A stretch of 64,000 nucleotides of DNA from Litsea cubeba (Eukaryota > Streptophyta > Magnoliopsida > Laurales > Lauraceae): contig CM022949.1 in the NCBI GenBank assembly GCA_012931725.1, forward strand, positions 70,763,356-70,827,355, written 5' to 3'. Within the stretch, counting starts at the first letter, position 1, and each line of letters starts with the position of its first letter. The notes under the pieces were generated by a model. That model had not been told where the DNA came from. It made no database searches and saw only the letters and a list, made by a program, of their open reading frames with translations. Shown one piece after another: positions 33,487 to 44,200 of the stretch. Position numbers and translations under genes: made by a program.

Positions 33487-35211
33487 TGAAAGTCCGGGAT
33501 CCGAACCCTAGAGGGGGGGTGAATAGGGTAAGATATGAATTAGTGATCAATTATGACAGATTTTAACTTTTTTAAAATAACTAGTCAAAAGTGATGATAT
33601 AGAACTAAAGTGCGGAAGCTAATGAAAAGAATCACCACAAAGCACACACCATGACACAATGATTTATAGTGGTTCGGCCTCAATGCCTACATCCACTACC
33701 GGCTTGTGTACCTACACCCCACCGGATTTCCACTATGTATGCTTTTCAATAGGCTAAGCAATAACCTCTGCAATGTTGTTTTTCTAGGCTTAACAACAAC
33801 CTATACAAGATGCTTTTCTAGGCTAAGCAATAACCTTTACACAATGCTTTTCTTAGGCTAAGCAATAGCCTTTATATAAATAAATTTTCTCTCAAGGAAG
33901 TATCTTCACAAAACACTCTTAAGAGATACAATTAAGCTCAATAAATTGCCTCTTAATTAGGCGGATATGAAAGTATAAAATCAACTCACACAAACACTAT
34001 GAAATGCAAATATGAATGCTCATGTTGTGTGTGTGTGAATACTCCAATCAAGTTTTAAAATAAGTCCAATCAATATATGCTTAATGCAATTAAAAGTTTA
34101 AGGCACATAAAAAATTTGATTGAAGAGAAATGCAAATCACATGTATGAAAAAATAACTTGTTGATAATTTGATAATCAAAAGCTCACAAGTTGTATGAAA
34201 CTATTTAACTAAACATGTGATGCATGTGCATACTTGTTTTAAAAAAAAAAACTAGTTTAACTAATGTTCTAAAGTGATTGAAAACAAATTAATGAGGATT
34301 CAACCAAGTAAATGAATCATGCTATAAAAGAAATCAAATGTTTTGGCAAAGCATGATTAATGAAGTTTTTAAAACAAACTTGGTTTGAATTAAGGTGAAG
34401 AATCCAACAAAAATAAATCCAAGATTAAATAAGATAAAGGATTCAACACATCATAGTTATCATGCTAAAACTCATTTACCAATAATTAAAACAAAGCATG
34501 ATATAATTAAAGAAAAGGGAGCATACCCATTAGAAAAGATTCCAAGATTGAATCAATGGAATAGCCCCATATTCCCCTCACTAATGCTCTTAAAACATCC
34601 TCCTTCCTTGGCCTCAAAACTCCTCAAAAGTTCTACATTTTTTCTCAAAGAAAATGTCCCTTTTTATAGCCAAAAAGGTTGCTAACGGCTAGCCCAACGG
34701 TTATAAAACGGCTAGTGAACAGTGAACAGTGAAAAGTGAATAGTGATGTTACTGTTCAAACGGCTAGTGAACAGTAGTGATGTTACTGTTCAAACGGCTA
34801 GTGAATAGTGATGTTACTCTTCATGCGGCTAGCCGAGAGGTAACCGCGAGGTAACCGAAAAACCATTTTAAAAGAGATTTTCTTGTGGGGACTTTAAGCC
34901 ATAGAATCAAGCTAGGAAACTTGTTTTAAATCATTTTAAGAGTTTTAAAAACATGAAAACTAAAATGCCTAAGATGATTTAAAACTTTTAAAACATTGGC
35001 TAACTTGATTTATAAAAAAATCCTTTTCAAACTAAATGCAAGTAAGTTTAAAACACAAATATGCATGAAACATGAATTCTGAAAGTTTTAAAACCGTACA
35101 AGTGAAAATTAAGTTTTCAAGATATTCTAAATCAATGCATGTGTGAAAATTCTTGAGATGAATAAAATGATAATGCATCCATCAAATTGCAAATACACAA
35201 AATCCCTAACA
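33487..35211 (-). repeat. E0 5' LTR (SIRE-like, 1,725 bp)
   Basis: On the minus strand it runs TGTTAGGGATTTTGTG (35,211) to GGACTTTCA (33,487). A TATA box (GCTATAAAAAGG on the minus strand) lies at 34,658-34,670. The region near 33,660-33,730 (atttatagtggttcggcc) is of a type common in plant SIRE-like LTRs, as far as I recall. The partner LTR is not in the window. The flank is agtag (35,212-35,216). Confidence 0.75.
34684..34835. repeat. Promoter-proximal tandem repeats in E0 LTR
   Basis: Three imperfect units of ~31-51 bp built on acggctagtgaacagt and gtgatgttactgttcaa lie directly upstream of the minus-strand TATA box. Such U3 repeats often act as enhancers in retroelements; that role is inferred. 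Confidence 0.75.
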
Positions 35212-35893
35212 AGTAGTTCAATTTCTCTGTTGTTCTACACATGATAACATATAAACTAGGAAGGAATTGCTAGATTCTGTGTAAATGACCATCGAGATTA
35301 CTTGTACATGACCAAAGTGATTACTTTGAGGGAAAAAAAAGCCTTGATGACGATCGGGAAGAAAGTGGGCAATAGGAAATAGCTGGATTGGAGAAGGAGC
35401 AATAAGGGATAGAAAACGATGGGATGGGGCAGGGGGGTATCAAATCTCTAAAGCTCGATAGGGGGGGGGGGGGGGGAGGACCTTAAAGACTATTGATTCC
35501 GCTATTAAATAGAAAGATTGATCGATCCATAACATCGTCAGCTTCTTTCCCCTTGTCATTCATTGAAGATAAAAATCTACACCTTCGAAGTCTTCCTCTC
35601 CAAATGTAAAGGATATACAAATCTCCAAGTCTTGGATTTTGTTCGAGTATCTAAATCTTACTTTCGATGAGAGCTTATATATTGAACCATAAGACAAAAA
35701 TCCATAACCCATTTGAATGCAGTTTCTTATGGTCGTTGCTGCCTAAGTCAAGTAAGTAATGAATACATCACTCAATCTCATAGATATTGTAGGAATTCAC
35801 TATCATTTTAACAGCTAAAAAAAAATACAGACTATACTCATCTATTTTAAACATTCCCTCAAATCATAAATACTCATTCTCATACATAATCTC
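35212..35893. other. Spacer between nest I and nest II, no gene seen
   Basis: This unassigned sequence of about 680 bp lies between the E0 and E4 LTRs. It includes a run of 16 G at 35,461-35,476. No coding motif or known repeat was recognised; it may be pre-insertion host DNA or an older element fragment. Confidence 0.5.
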
Positions 35894-38456
35894 TGTTGAC
35901 ACCAAAAATGTCACCATGCTTCTTCAAGATCCAAAAAGCTACATGAAGTCGCAACCAGCCATAAATAGGCAATGCTACTTCCAAAAAATCAAATCTTGTC
36001 AGAATCAAACAAAAACTGCAAGATCCTTTAAGATAGCCAAAAGAGGAGTACACAAGAAGTTTCGGGCCATTTCAAAATCATTTGGCCTAACTTTGCTTCT
36101 CCGGCAGCTGAAAAGGAGCTCCCGGCGGTGAAAGCATCGGAGACACCAAATCTTCGATCAGAGCCGATGGATGGTCTCAAAATACATCCAAAAGGCTCCA
36201 CGTCAAGTTCCGAGTCAAACCGACAACGTTTGACCCTACATCAACCCTCGAACAGCTAAATCAAGCCTCTCGGCGGTGAGAACCATCGAGGCCATCACTC
36301 ATCAGATAGAGCACATGGACGGCTTCAAAATGCTTACAAAGGGTTACACGTCAAATTTCAGGTCATTTCGACAACATTTGACCAGACTTTGACGCTAGAA
36401 AGCCAAATCAGGCCTCTCAGCGGCGAAGCTCCCCGGGACTGTGATTTCCAAGACAAAGCTTATGGATCATCTTAAAATGACTCCAATAGGTTCCCTGTCA
36501 AATTTCAAGTCAATCGGATATCGGTTGACCGCACATCAAGCCGCTGCGTCTTCATCGCGACAAAAGCAAGTCTACTGGTGATAGGACCCCAAACGGCTTC
36601 AAAACTCAAACAAAAGCCTATGTTGGTCTTATTTATTGCTCAGGAGGCTTCACACCGAATTTCAGGTCATTCCGACATCGTTTGGCCCAGTTTCAGCTTC
36701 TGACGGAAAATCGGCAACTCTGCGCGACAAAGTCTTCGGCTTTCTCAGAAAATTTGAAACTTTGCAAAATAAAATGCAAGGATTCTCATCAGGTTTTCTA
36801 TAGGGAAATCAGGCCAATAAATGATAAAAAATGTCAAGGAAAAATACAGAAGAAAAAAGAATTGAAAAACAATAAAAACGGACACAAAACGGGACAGAAT
36901 GGGGGAAAACCCCCTAGGGTCGCAGACCCCTGCGACCCTGGAGCCCGGGATCGTCGGGAGGGCCCCAAAAACTCCGTTTTTCGCCGTTTCTTCGCGATTT
37001 GAAGCGTCCGACTCCTCTGATTTTCCAAAATTCATACTTTTGAGACACCAAATCCTCTGACATCCATCAAAAACACGGGTCAATCATCAAGAGTATCGAA
37101 ATCAACATTGATCGCCAACCGGTCAACCAAAAAAAAGTGCGCTTTCTACCCGACCGATCGAGAAATCGACAAGGCAAATGGCACCAACCCGCTGTTGGCA
37201 ACCAATACCTGAAGTTACATGGTCATCGGATGCCGATCTACATGAAGATCCATCATTGATCATCACCAGAAGAATCCGAAAAGACGCGGCACGGCCCGCG
37301 ACTCTTCAACTGCTCGGCGACCACTTAATGCAATTAATTGACTAGCTTTATTATAGTCATCAATCCATTTCTTTGGACGGCCCAATCAGAAGCAAGCATC
37401 CAGGAGTTACAAGTTAAGAGATTCATGACATTTAAACCATGAAACTCCTCCCATCATGGCGATTAAAGGCGATTAAATGCCCTCAATCTCCTCCGGCCAA
37501 TCAGAAGCCAAGAAAAAGGAGTTACAAAATAAAGGAATTAAATCCTGTAACTCCTCCCATTATGCGGCTTAATGACAATAAAAGCCCATAAACCCTCCTA
37601 AATGGCTACCAAAAAGCATATAAATAGGAGAGCACTCCAAGAAGAAAAAAGACAACAGAGAAAACACAGAACAGACTGCAGAAAATCCGGAAACTCAGAC
37701 AGAAAAGGCATTAGAAATCCAGATAAAGAAAGAGAGAAAACTCTACGGAAGTTCTGCACCGACCACCGCTACAAGGTGACAAAAGTCCCTTGGAGGGTAC
37801 CCCCCCAAGGTCCTTCTCCTTCTGCCTCCAATGGCTTAGACGTGGCTTTTCAGCCCATCTACTTTGTTTTTTATTGGACATAGGACCTCCTTTTGGTCTT
37901 TGTCCTCTAAAAACCTGAGGTTATAGCCAAGCCAAACGAATCAATAGCATCCTCTGTTCTCATCTGCATGGATGATGGCAAAGTCCACATATGGCTTGCG
38001 ACCGTCAATCTAAACGAGTCCCCCGCAATCTCCTGAGAAGTTAGATCCTCCTTTTCTTACTTTTCATTGTAGTTTGTATTTTTTTAAAAGAGACAAAAAT
38101 CACAACTCTTGTCTTTCATTATTGATAAGGATTGTAAATCGGCTATAAACGCGAAAAATCGGCTATAAATGGCAAAAAAATCGCCTTTCACGGCAAATCA
38201 AGAAAATGTCTATTTTCTTAAATATATGTGCAATGGAAAACTTGAAAGAAGTTGATTTCCTTTTTACTTGCGAAAGTTGATCTCCGGATCACCACTTACA
38301 ATTCTAAGTAAAATAGAAAATCTGGCACACCCACACAAAAGAAATGTTGATGCATGCCTCTGCCCCCCCTTCGGTTACAAAAGGGTCGAACCCAAACGGA
38401 CTCCCACATCCGCCGACCTCGGTACAACCGAGCGAGCAGAACGCGCCGGTCCATCA
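35894..38456 (+). repeat. E4 LTR (Tat-type gypsy, 2,563 bp)
   Basis: It begins TGTTGACACCAAAAATG and ends GTCCATCA, just before a primer-site-like sequence. A TATA box (TATAAATAGG) lies at 37,619-37,628. It matches the E6 LTR (47,845-50,121) but is diverged and carries about 330 extra bp near 36,160-36,480, which look like an internal tandem duplication. The two are therefore LTRs of separate insertions of one family, not a pair. Confidence 0.85.
37788..37810. other. G/C palindrome in E4 LTR
   Basis: ccttggagggtaccccccc with its tail aagg forms a near-perfect inverted repeat centred on GGTACC, about 170 bp downstream of the TATA box. The E6 copy is at 49,401-49,429. Confidence 0.7.
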
Positions 38457-38459
38457 AGC

Positions 38460-38477
38460 TGGCACACCCGGTGGGAC
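38460..38477 (+). other. E4 candidate primer-binding site
   Basis: TGGCACACCCGGTGGGAC lies a few bases after the LTR end. It starts with TGG as a tRNA-primed site must and resembles the non-Met primer sites of Tat elements; the tRNA was not identified. E6 has the same site with one extra T. Confidence 0.6.
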
Positions 38478-40061
38478 TTGTTCATTTGAGAACACGATGC
38501 TAGAAATGAAATATTTGCATATCATATCTATTGCTCTATGCTTATACTTCTTTTCTTGATTCCTTGGCTACTTTCTAATTGGTGGCCTATGTTGGATTCC
38601 GTATCTAAAAAAAATGAGATGAGGTTTTTTGGAAATTTCTAATTCTTTAAATTTATTTCCACTCTTTCTCTTTGCAACAAAAAAAAATCGGATTTTTGGA
38701 TTCAAAATTGAGAAACCTTGATCCTTTCCTATCGTTCATCGTGCTTGTAGAAATGTTGAGCCTGTTCGACTAAGGTTTTGGGCCATCGTTTCTCTTCGAT
38801 GAGTTCATTAAAGATCTAGAAAAACAAAACAAAAAAAAACAAAAAATTAGATTTTTCATTTTGGATTCAAAATTGAGAAACCTTGATCATTTCCTATCAT
38901 TCATCGTGTTTGCAGAAATGTTGAGCCTGTTCGACTAAGGTTTTGGGCCATCGTTTCTCTTCGATGAGTTCATTAAAGATCTAAAAAAAAACAAAAAACA
39001 AAAAATCAGATTTTTCATTTTGGATTCAAAATTGAGAAACCTTGATCCTTTCCTATCGTTCATCGTGCTTGCAGAAATGTTGAGCCTGTTCGACTAAGGT
39101 TTGGGGCCATCGTTTCTCTTCGATGAGTTCATTAAAGATCTAGAAAAAAAAAACAAAAAATCAGATTTTTTCATTTTGGATTCAAAATTGAGAAACCTTG
39201 ATCCTTTCCTATCGTTCATCGTGCTTGCAGAAATGTTGAGCCTGTTCGACTAAGGTTTTGGGCCATCGTTTCTCTTCGATGAGTTCATTAAAGATCTAAA
39301 CAAAAAAGAAATAAAAAAAAGAAATAAAAAAAAAGAGACATAGACCACTAAGGTTAAACCAACTGTGTTCTTTGATCATGGTTGATTCAAGAAAAGCCAT
39401 GTCCAGAGTGTGGAGACAGCTTGACTGTTCTAGGCAAGGGTCCTCCAAACGGGTTCATTAAGTAATCCTACCCTTACCTGGGGGCAATTCTATCAGTCAA
39501 GATTTTATAAGAATCGGGTTAGGAGGCCTATGTGTACTCTCTCGTCTTTTAAATAAAACTTTTTCAAAAATAAAATTTTTAAAATAAAAAATAAAAAATA
39601 AAAAATTTTCAAAAAAAAATCTTAAAAAAAATAAATAAATAATAAATAATAAATAAATAAATAAAATTTTTTTAAAAATCTTCAAAAAAAAAAGACTTCC
39701 GTCATTTTGTGTTTACATTGGAGACATCTTGGCTTTCTCCTTTCTGAGCACTGGCACTCGCGGAAATCGCTGAGCCCGTGTTCAGATTGGAGTACCTTTT
39801 GCTCTCTTTGATGAACCCGATATTGGCCTTTCAAAAAAAAAAACTCTATCATTTTTGGATTCAGATCTGAGAAATTATAATTCATTTCCTTCTGAATACT
39901 GGCGCTCGCGGAAATCACTTAGACCGTATTTGGATCGGAATACTATCTACTCTCTTGGATGAATCCAATCTCGACCTTTCAAAATAGGGAATCTCATCTC
40001 ATGGATGCGGTCTCCAAACATTTGTGTCTAGCGGTACTAGTACGCCCTTTCAGGGTCTACT
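38478..40061 (+). repeat. E4 5' leader with four ~160-bp tandem repeats
   Basis: This is the noncoding leader, interrupted by E5 at 40,061. Four units starting at about 38,698, 38,863, 39,022 and 39,178 (period 156-165 bp) share ggattcaaaattgagaaacc and gttgagcctgttcgactaag; they differ mainly in A-rich linkers. E6 has two units. Two further repeats of an 'actggcactcgcggaaatcg' unit lie at about 39,748 and 39,898. No gene was recognised. Confidence 0.8.
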
Positions 40062-40066
40062 GTATT
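40062..40066. other. E5 target-site duplication, left copy (gtatt)
   Basis: gtatt flanks both E5 LTRs (40,062-40,066 and 47,567-47,571). E6 shows the uninterrupted site once near 51,424. Confidence 0.95.
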
Positions 40067-41204
40067 TGTTATAATTTGAAGAAGCTTTAAATGATTGGAA
40101 TGGTAATCATGGTTTAAGGTTGTAATTGTTGTCAATCCATGTCAACATGATGAGTTGGAATTCTTGTCAACACATTGTCACAAGCATGGTGATAATAGGC
40201 TGGTGTTGATAGAGCTTAAAAGAAGAAATCAGAATTGAAACAGTCAGGATTTGAGAATTCCTGAAGCAGAGCATGCGGTCGACCGGGCACCCCATGCGGT
40301 CGACCGAGAAAGAAGAAACCTGCAGAAAAAGTTTTAGACTGCTCCCAGTTATTTTCGTGACACAGTGTGTTTTCGGTCGACCGGGACCCCAGGATGTCGA
40401 CCGAGCGCGATAATTGACTGTTTTCAGACTGTGTATGATGTCGACCGAGCACAGCAGGATGTCGACCGAGCACGGGAACCAGAGTTGCGCAGAAACAGAA
40501 GTCTTGCACGAAAATTCAGCACTCTTATCTAATTTGTTTGGGACTCTTTCTAAACGAATTATAGCCTGTTTTGAATACAATTAAGGGTTAACATAACCTA
40601 TAAAAAGGCATGTATGGGTCGTTCTAAAGATACACCAGAGAGAGAAAGAAGAGAAGAGAAGAGAGAAGAGAGTGCTGGTGCTGGTGCTGATGCTGTTGCT
40701 GTTGCTGTTGTGGTGACGTTTTCTACAGCAATTGTGGACGAGATTGTGCTCTTGAAGATGGTGATTCGTCCATGAGTTAAGTGTCTCTCTTTATGCTTTA
40801 AATTTCAATTTGTAAGGGATTGAGAGAGAGAGAATTGTAGAGGGGAAGGGCTGTAGACAGAGTTTATCTTCTATTCTATTTTTACATCAAGTTGGTGCTT
40901 GGTGTTTGGGGTTTGGTGATCCTATCTGTGGGTGCAGATAAATTGTAAGAGGAGTAGGTGCTTCCTAGATAGTGGGTGCTATCTAAAACACAAGGGTTGG
41001 TGCTCTTTGTCGTTGGTGCGACTAAATATATTCAGACCTGTACCGGATTGGTGTCCGGACGGTTTTGATCCGTGGACGTAGCCTTTTGGTGAACCACGTT
41101 AAATCTGGTGTCATTGTGTGGTTTGACTTGTTTTGTTATTGAATTGGACCTGTTTTTAGAAATCACTGATTCACCCCCCCTCTCAGTGATCGCGATATCC
41201 AACA
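40067..41204 (+). repeat. E5 5' LTR (1,138 bp)
   Basis: It runs TGTTATAATTTG to GATATCCAACA. Its partner (46,429-47,566) has the same length, with about eight substitutions by eye, so insertion was recent. Six GTCGAC-centred units lie at 40,275-40,470, upstream of the TATA box CCTATAAAAAGG (40,599-40,610). GA-rich and GCTGGT/GCTGTT short repeats follow the transcription start region. Confidence 0.95.
40275..40470. repeat. GTCGAC palindrome array in E5 LTR
   Basis: Six units of the type GGTCGACCG or TGTCGACCG stand at 40,277, 40,298, 40,375, 40,395, 40,438 and 40,459. The same array is in the 3' LTR at about 46,637-46,832. Confidence 0.88.
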
Positions 41205-41206
41205 AT

Positions 41207-41218
41207 TGGTATCAGAGC
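41207..41218 (+). other. E5 primer-binding site (initiator Met tRNA)
   Basis: TGGTATCAGAGC lies two bases after the LTR end. Confidence 0.95.
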
Positions 41219-41270
41219 GAGGCTCCCTTGATCAGTTTAATACGCTAAGGGTGATCTCTTGTCAAATCAC

Positions 41271-44200
41271 ATGGCAGCCAATACAGGGAATATGAAAGCA
41301 CCTCTGTTTGATGGTTCTAATTACTCTTTTTGGAAGATTAGGATGCAAGCCTTCATCAAATCTCTTGGCTATGATGTTTGGGAGGCTGTCAGAGTCGGTT
41401 ACAATGCTACCACCGTACCCAATGATACTGCATCGAAGAAGTTGGCAGACAACGACTCCAAGGCACAGAATGCACTCTTTAGTGGCCTTGTGGACAGCGA
41501 GCTTGTCAAAGTAATTGCATGCAAAACAACCAAGGAAATTTGGGACAAGTTGCAAAGCATACATGAAGGAGATGAGAAGATCAAAGAAGCAAAATTGCAA
41601 ACCCATCGCTCTCAATTTGAATCTCTTCGCATGGAAGAAAGCGAGAATGTTGAATCGTATATGCAACGAGTGAATGAAGTCACGAATGACATTCGTGGAC
41701 TAGGGGAGGAGATTAAAGAGCCGGTCATCGTCAAAAAGGTTCTAAGATCTCTTCTTCCCCGGTTTGATTCAAAAGTCTCAGCCATCGAAGAAGCCAAAGA
41801 TCTGAATGCATTTTCCATGGATGAATTACATGGTTCTCTAACTGCCTATGAGATGCGCATAGGAAAGACGTCTTCATCTGATAAAGAAGCGGCCTTCAAA
41901 GTTCAGAAAAAGGCAAAAGAGATTGCTGGTCATGATGTTGATTCTGATGATGATGAGCTTGAGGCTCAATTTGTTAGAAAGCTGAAGAAAGGAAGCAATG
42001 GCAAGTACAAAGGGAAGCTACCCTTTAAATGCTTCAATTGTGGAGGTGTTGGTCACTTTGCTGCGAAGTGTCCGCTAAAAGAAGACAATGACAATGACTC
42101 TTATGCTGAAAAGAGTAAAGGAAAGAGAAATTTTAGAAAAAGAGGCAAAGCTAAAAACTTTCTATGTCAACAAGATGACAGCACGTCTGAAACTTCAGAC
42201 GATGATGAATCAACCGAAGCTCTCTTCATGGTCACTGTTGAAGAAGAAGAAGAGCTAGATCCGGAAGAGGAAGAGGAGGCTGAAGTCAATCTTGAAGAGG
42301 AACTCATAGTCGCACTTGAGGAGCTTAGCATGGAACGCAAAACAAGTAAGAAAAATCTAAAACTTCTCCATGAATCTGAAAGTTCTATTATTGCTTTGAA
42401 AACTCAAGTAGAAGAATATAAAAGAATGGTAGAAGTCCTTGAAAACCAAATAAGTATCAAAAAGGAAGAAGCTATGAAACTTGAAACTGAGATCGCTAGA
42501 GCAAAGGCTGAAAATTTGGAAAATAGCAAAAAACTCAAAGCGCTCCAAGCGATTGAAGGGACTATGAAACTCAATGAACTACTGAAAGTTCAAAGACCTG
42601 CCCACTTCAGATTTGGTCTAGGATTTGAGAAAGGTGAATCCTCTAAGATTGCACCTCCTGAAAAGAAAGAGTTTGTGAAGCAAGTCACTGCACCTTCTAA
42701 CTCTATGAAGCCCACTCAACCTAGAAAGGAGTCCATTCCTGTTAGAAAGGTAATGAAGACTAACCAGCCACAAAGAAGATACAAATTCTATGGTTATTGC
42801 TTTCATTGTAATATGTTTGGACATAAAAGAGACGATTGCAAATTCTATGTAAAATACAGCTCACTTGTGACTAGGAACCCTTTTTCAATCCTAAGTAGCC
42901 ACAAAATTGAGTGCCATAAGTGCTATAATTATGGACACTTGGCTAGGGATTGTAGGTTGCATATTGCTAACAAATTTCAGGTTGAAAAGAAACCCAAGTT
43001 AGTCAAGGCTTGGAGAGCAAAGCAAAGTGCAGAAAGTCCCAAAGAATCTCTCATTGTGCAAATGGCATTCAATGCACAAAAGAAGGCAGCACCATGGGTC
43101 CTTGATAGTGGTTGCTCAAGCCATATGACTGGTGATAAAGAGAAATTCATCAAATTACAGCACCATGAAGGCGGTTCAGTGAAGTTTGGCAACAATGATG
43201 GTGCCAAAATCTGTGGAAAAGGTGTTATTCAGCTTATGGCAAACAAGATCAGATCGGAAGAAGTCTTATATGTGTCTGGATTGAGACACAACCTGCTTAG
43301 TGTGAGCCAGATCTGTGACAAGGGTCACGAAGTTATCTTCACAAAGAATGGGTTTGCCATCAAAAAGAGTAGCAACGGCAAAACAGTGGCAACTGGATCA
43401 AGAACTGCTGGAAATCTCTATACATTGTCAGATGGAGCTGAAAAGACCTGCTTGATGAGTCGGACAGAGGAAAGTTGGTTGTGGCACAAACGCCTTGGGC
43501 ATCTAAGCTTTGATAACATGTCAAAGATTTGCAATTCAAAGGCTGTAAGAGGCATATCTACAGTTGAAAAGCCTTCCAATCCCATTTGCGACTCTTGCCA
43601 AAAGGGAAAGCAAACGAGGGTTATATTCAAGTCAAAGGAGCATCATTCCAAGAAACCTCTTGAGCTAGTGCACACTGATCTCTGTGGACCGATGCGAACT
43701 CAAAGCACCAATGGAGATAAGTATTTCATGTTATGCATTGATGATTATACTCGTATGACATGGGTATTGTTTCTTAAGCATAAGCATCAAGCACTTGATC
43801 GTTTTAAAGTGTTTAAAGCACAGGTTGAAAATCAATTGGAAAAACGTATCAAGATTTTAAGGTCTGATCGTGGAGGCGAGTTCACATCTGAAGAGTTCAA
43901 TAAATATTGTGAACATCATGGCATTCAAAGACAGTACTCAGCCCCTAGAACTCCACAGCAAAATGGAGTTGTGGAACGGAAGAATCGCACCGTACAAGAG
44001 ATGGCTCGTACGATGCTAAGTGAAAGCAAGATGGCTGACAAGTATTGGAAAGAGGCAATTCATACGGCTGTATACATTCAAAATCGATGCTTGATCAGGC
44101 CACATGAAGACAAAACTCCCTATGAGCTATGGTTTGGAAGAAAAGCAACAGTCAAGCACTTCAGAGTCTTCGGCAGCAAGTGTTACATCAAGCGGCTTGA

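Noticed and set aside
35212..35893. Possible organelle-derived or host gene fragment in the spacer
   Set aside because: No open frame or recognisable gene motif; too short and A/T-rich to assign by eye.
40167..40580. Minus-strand ORFs of 137 and 97 aa in the E5 LTR, repeated at 46,529-46,942
   Set aside because: Duplicated with the LTR; they span the GTCGAC array and no domain was recognised.
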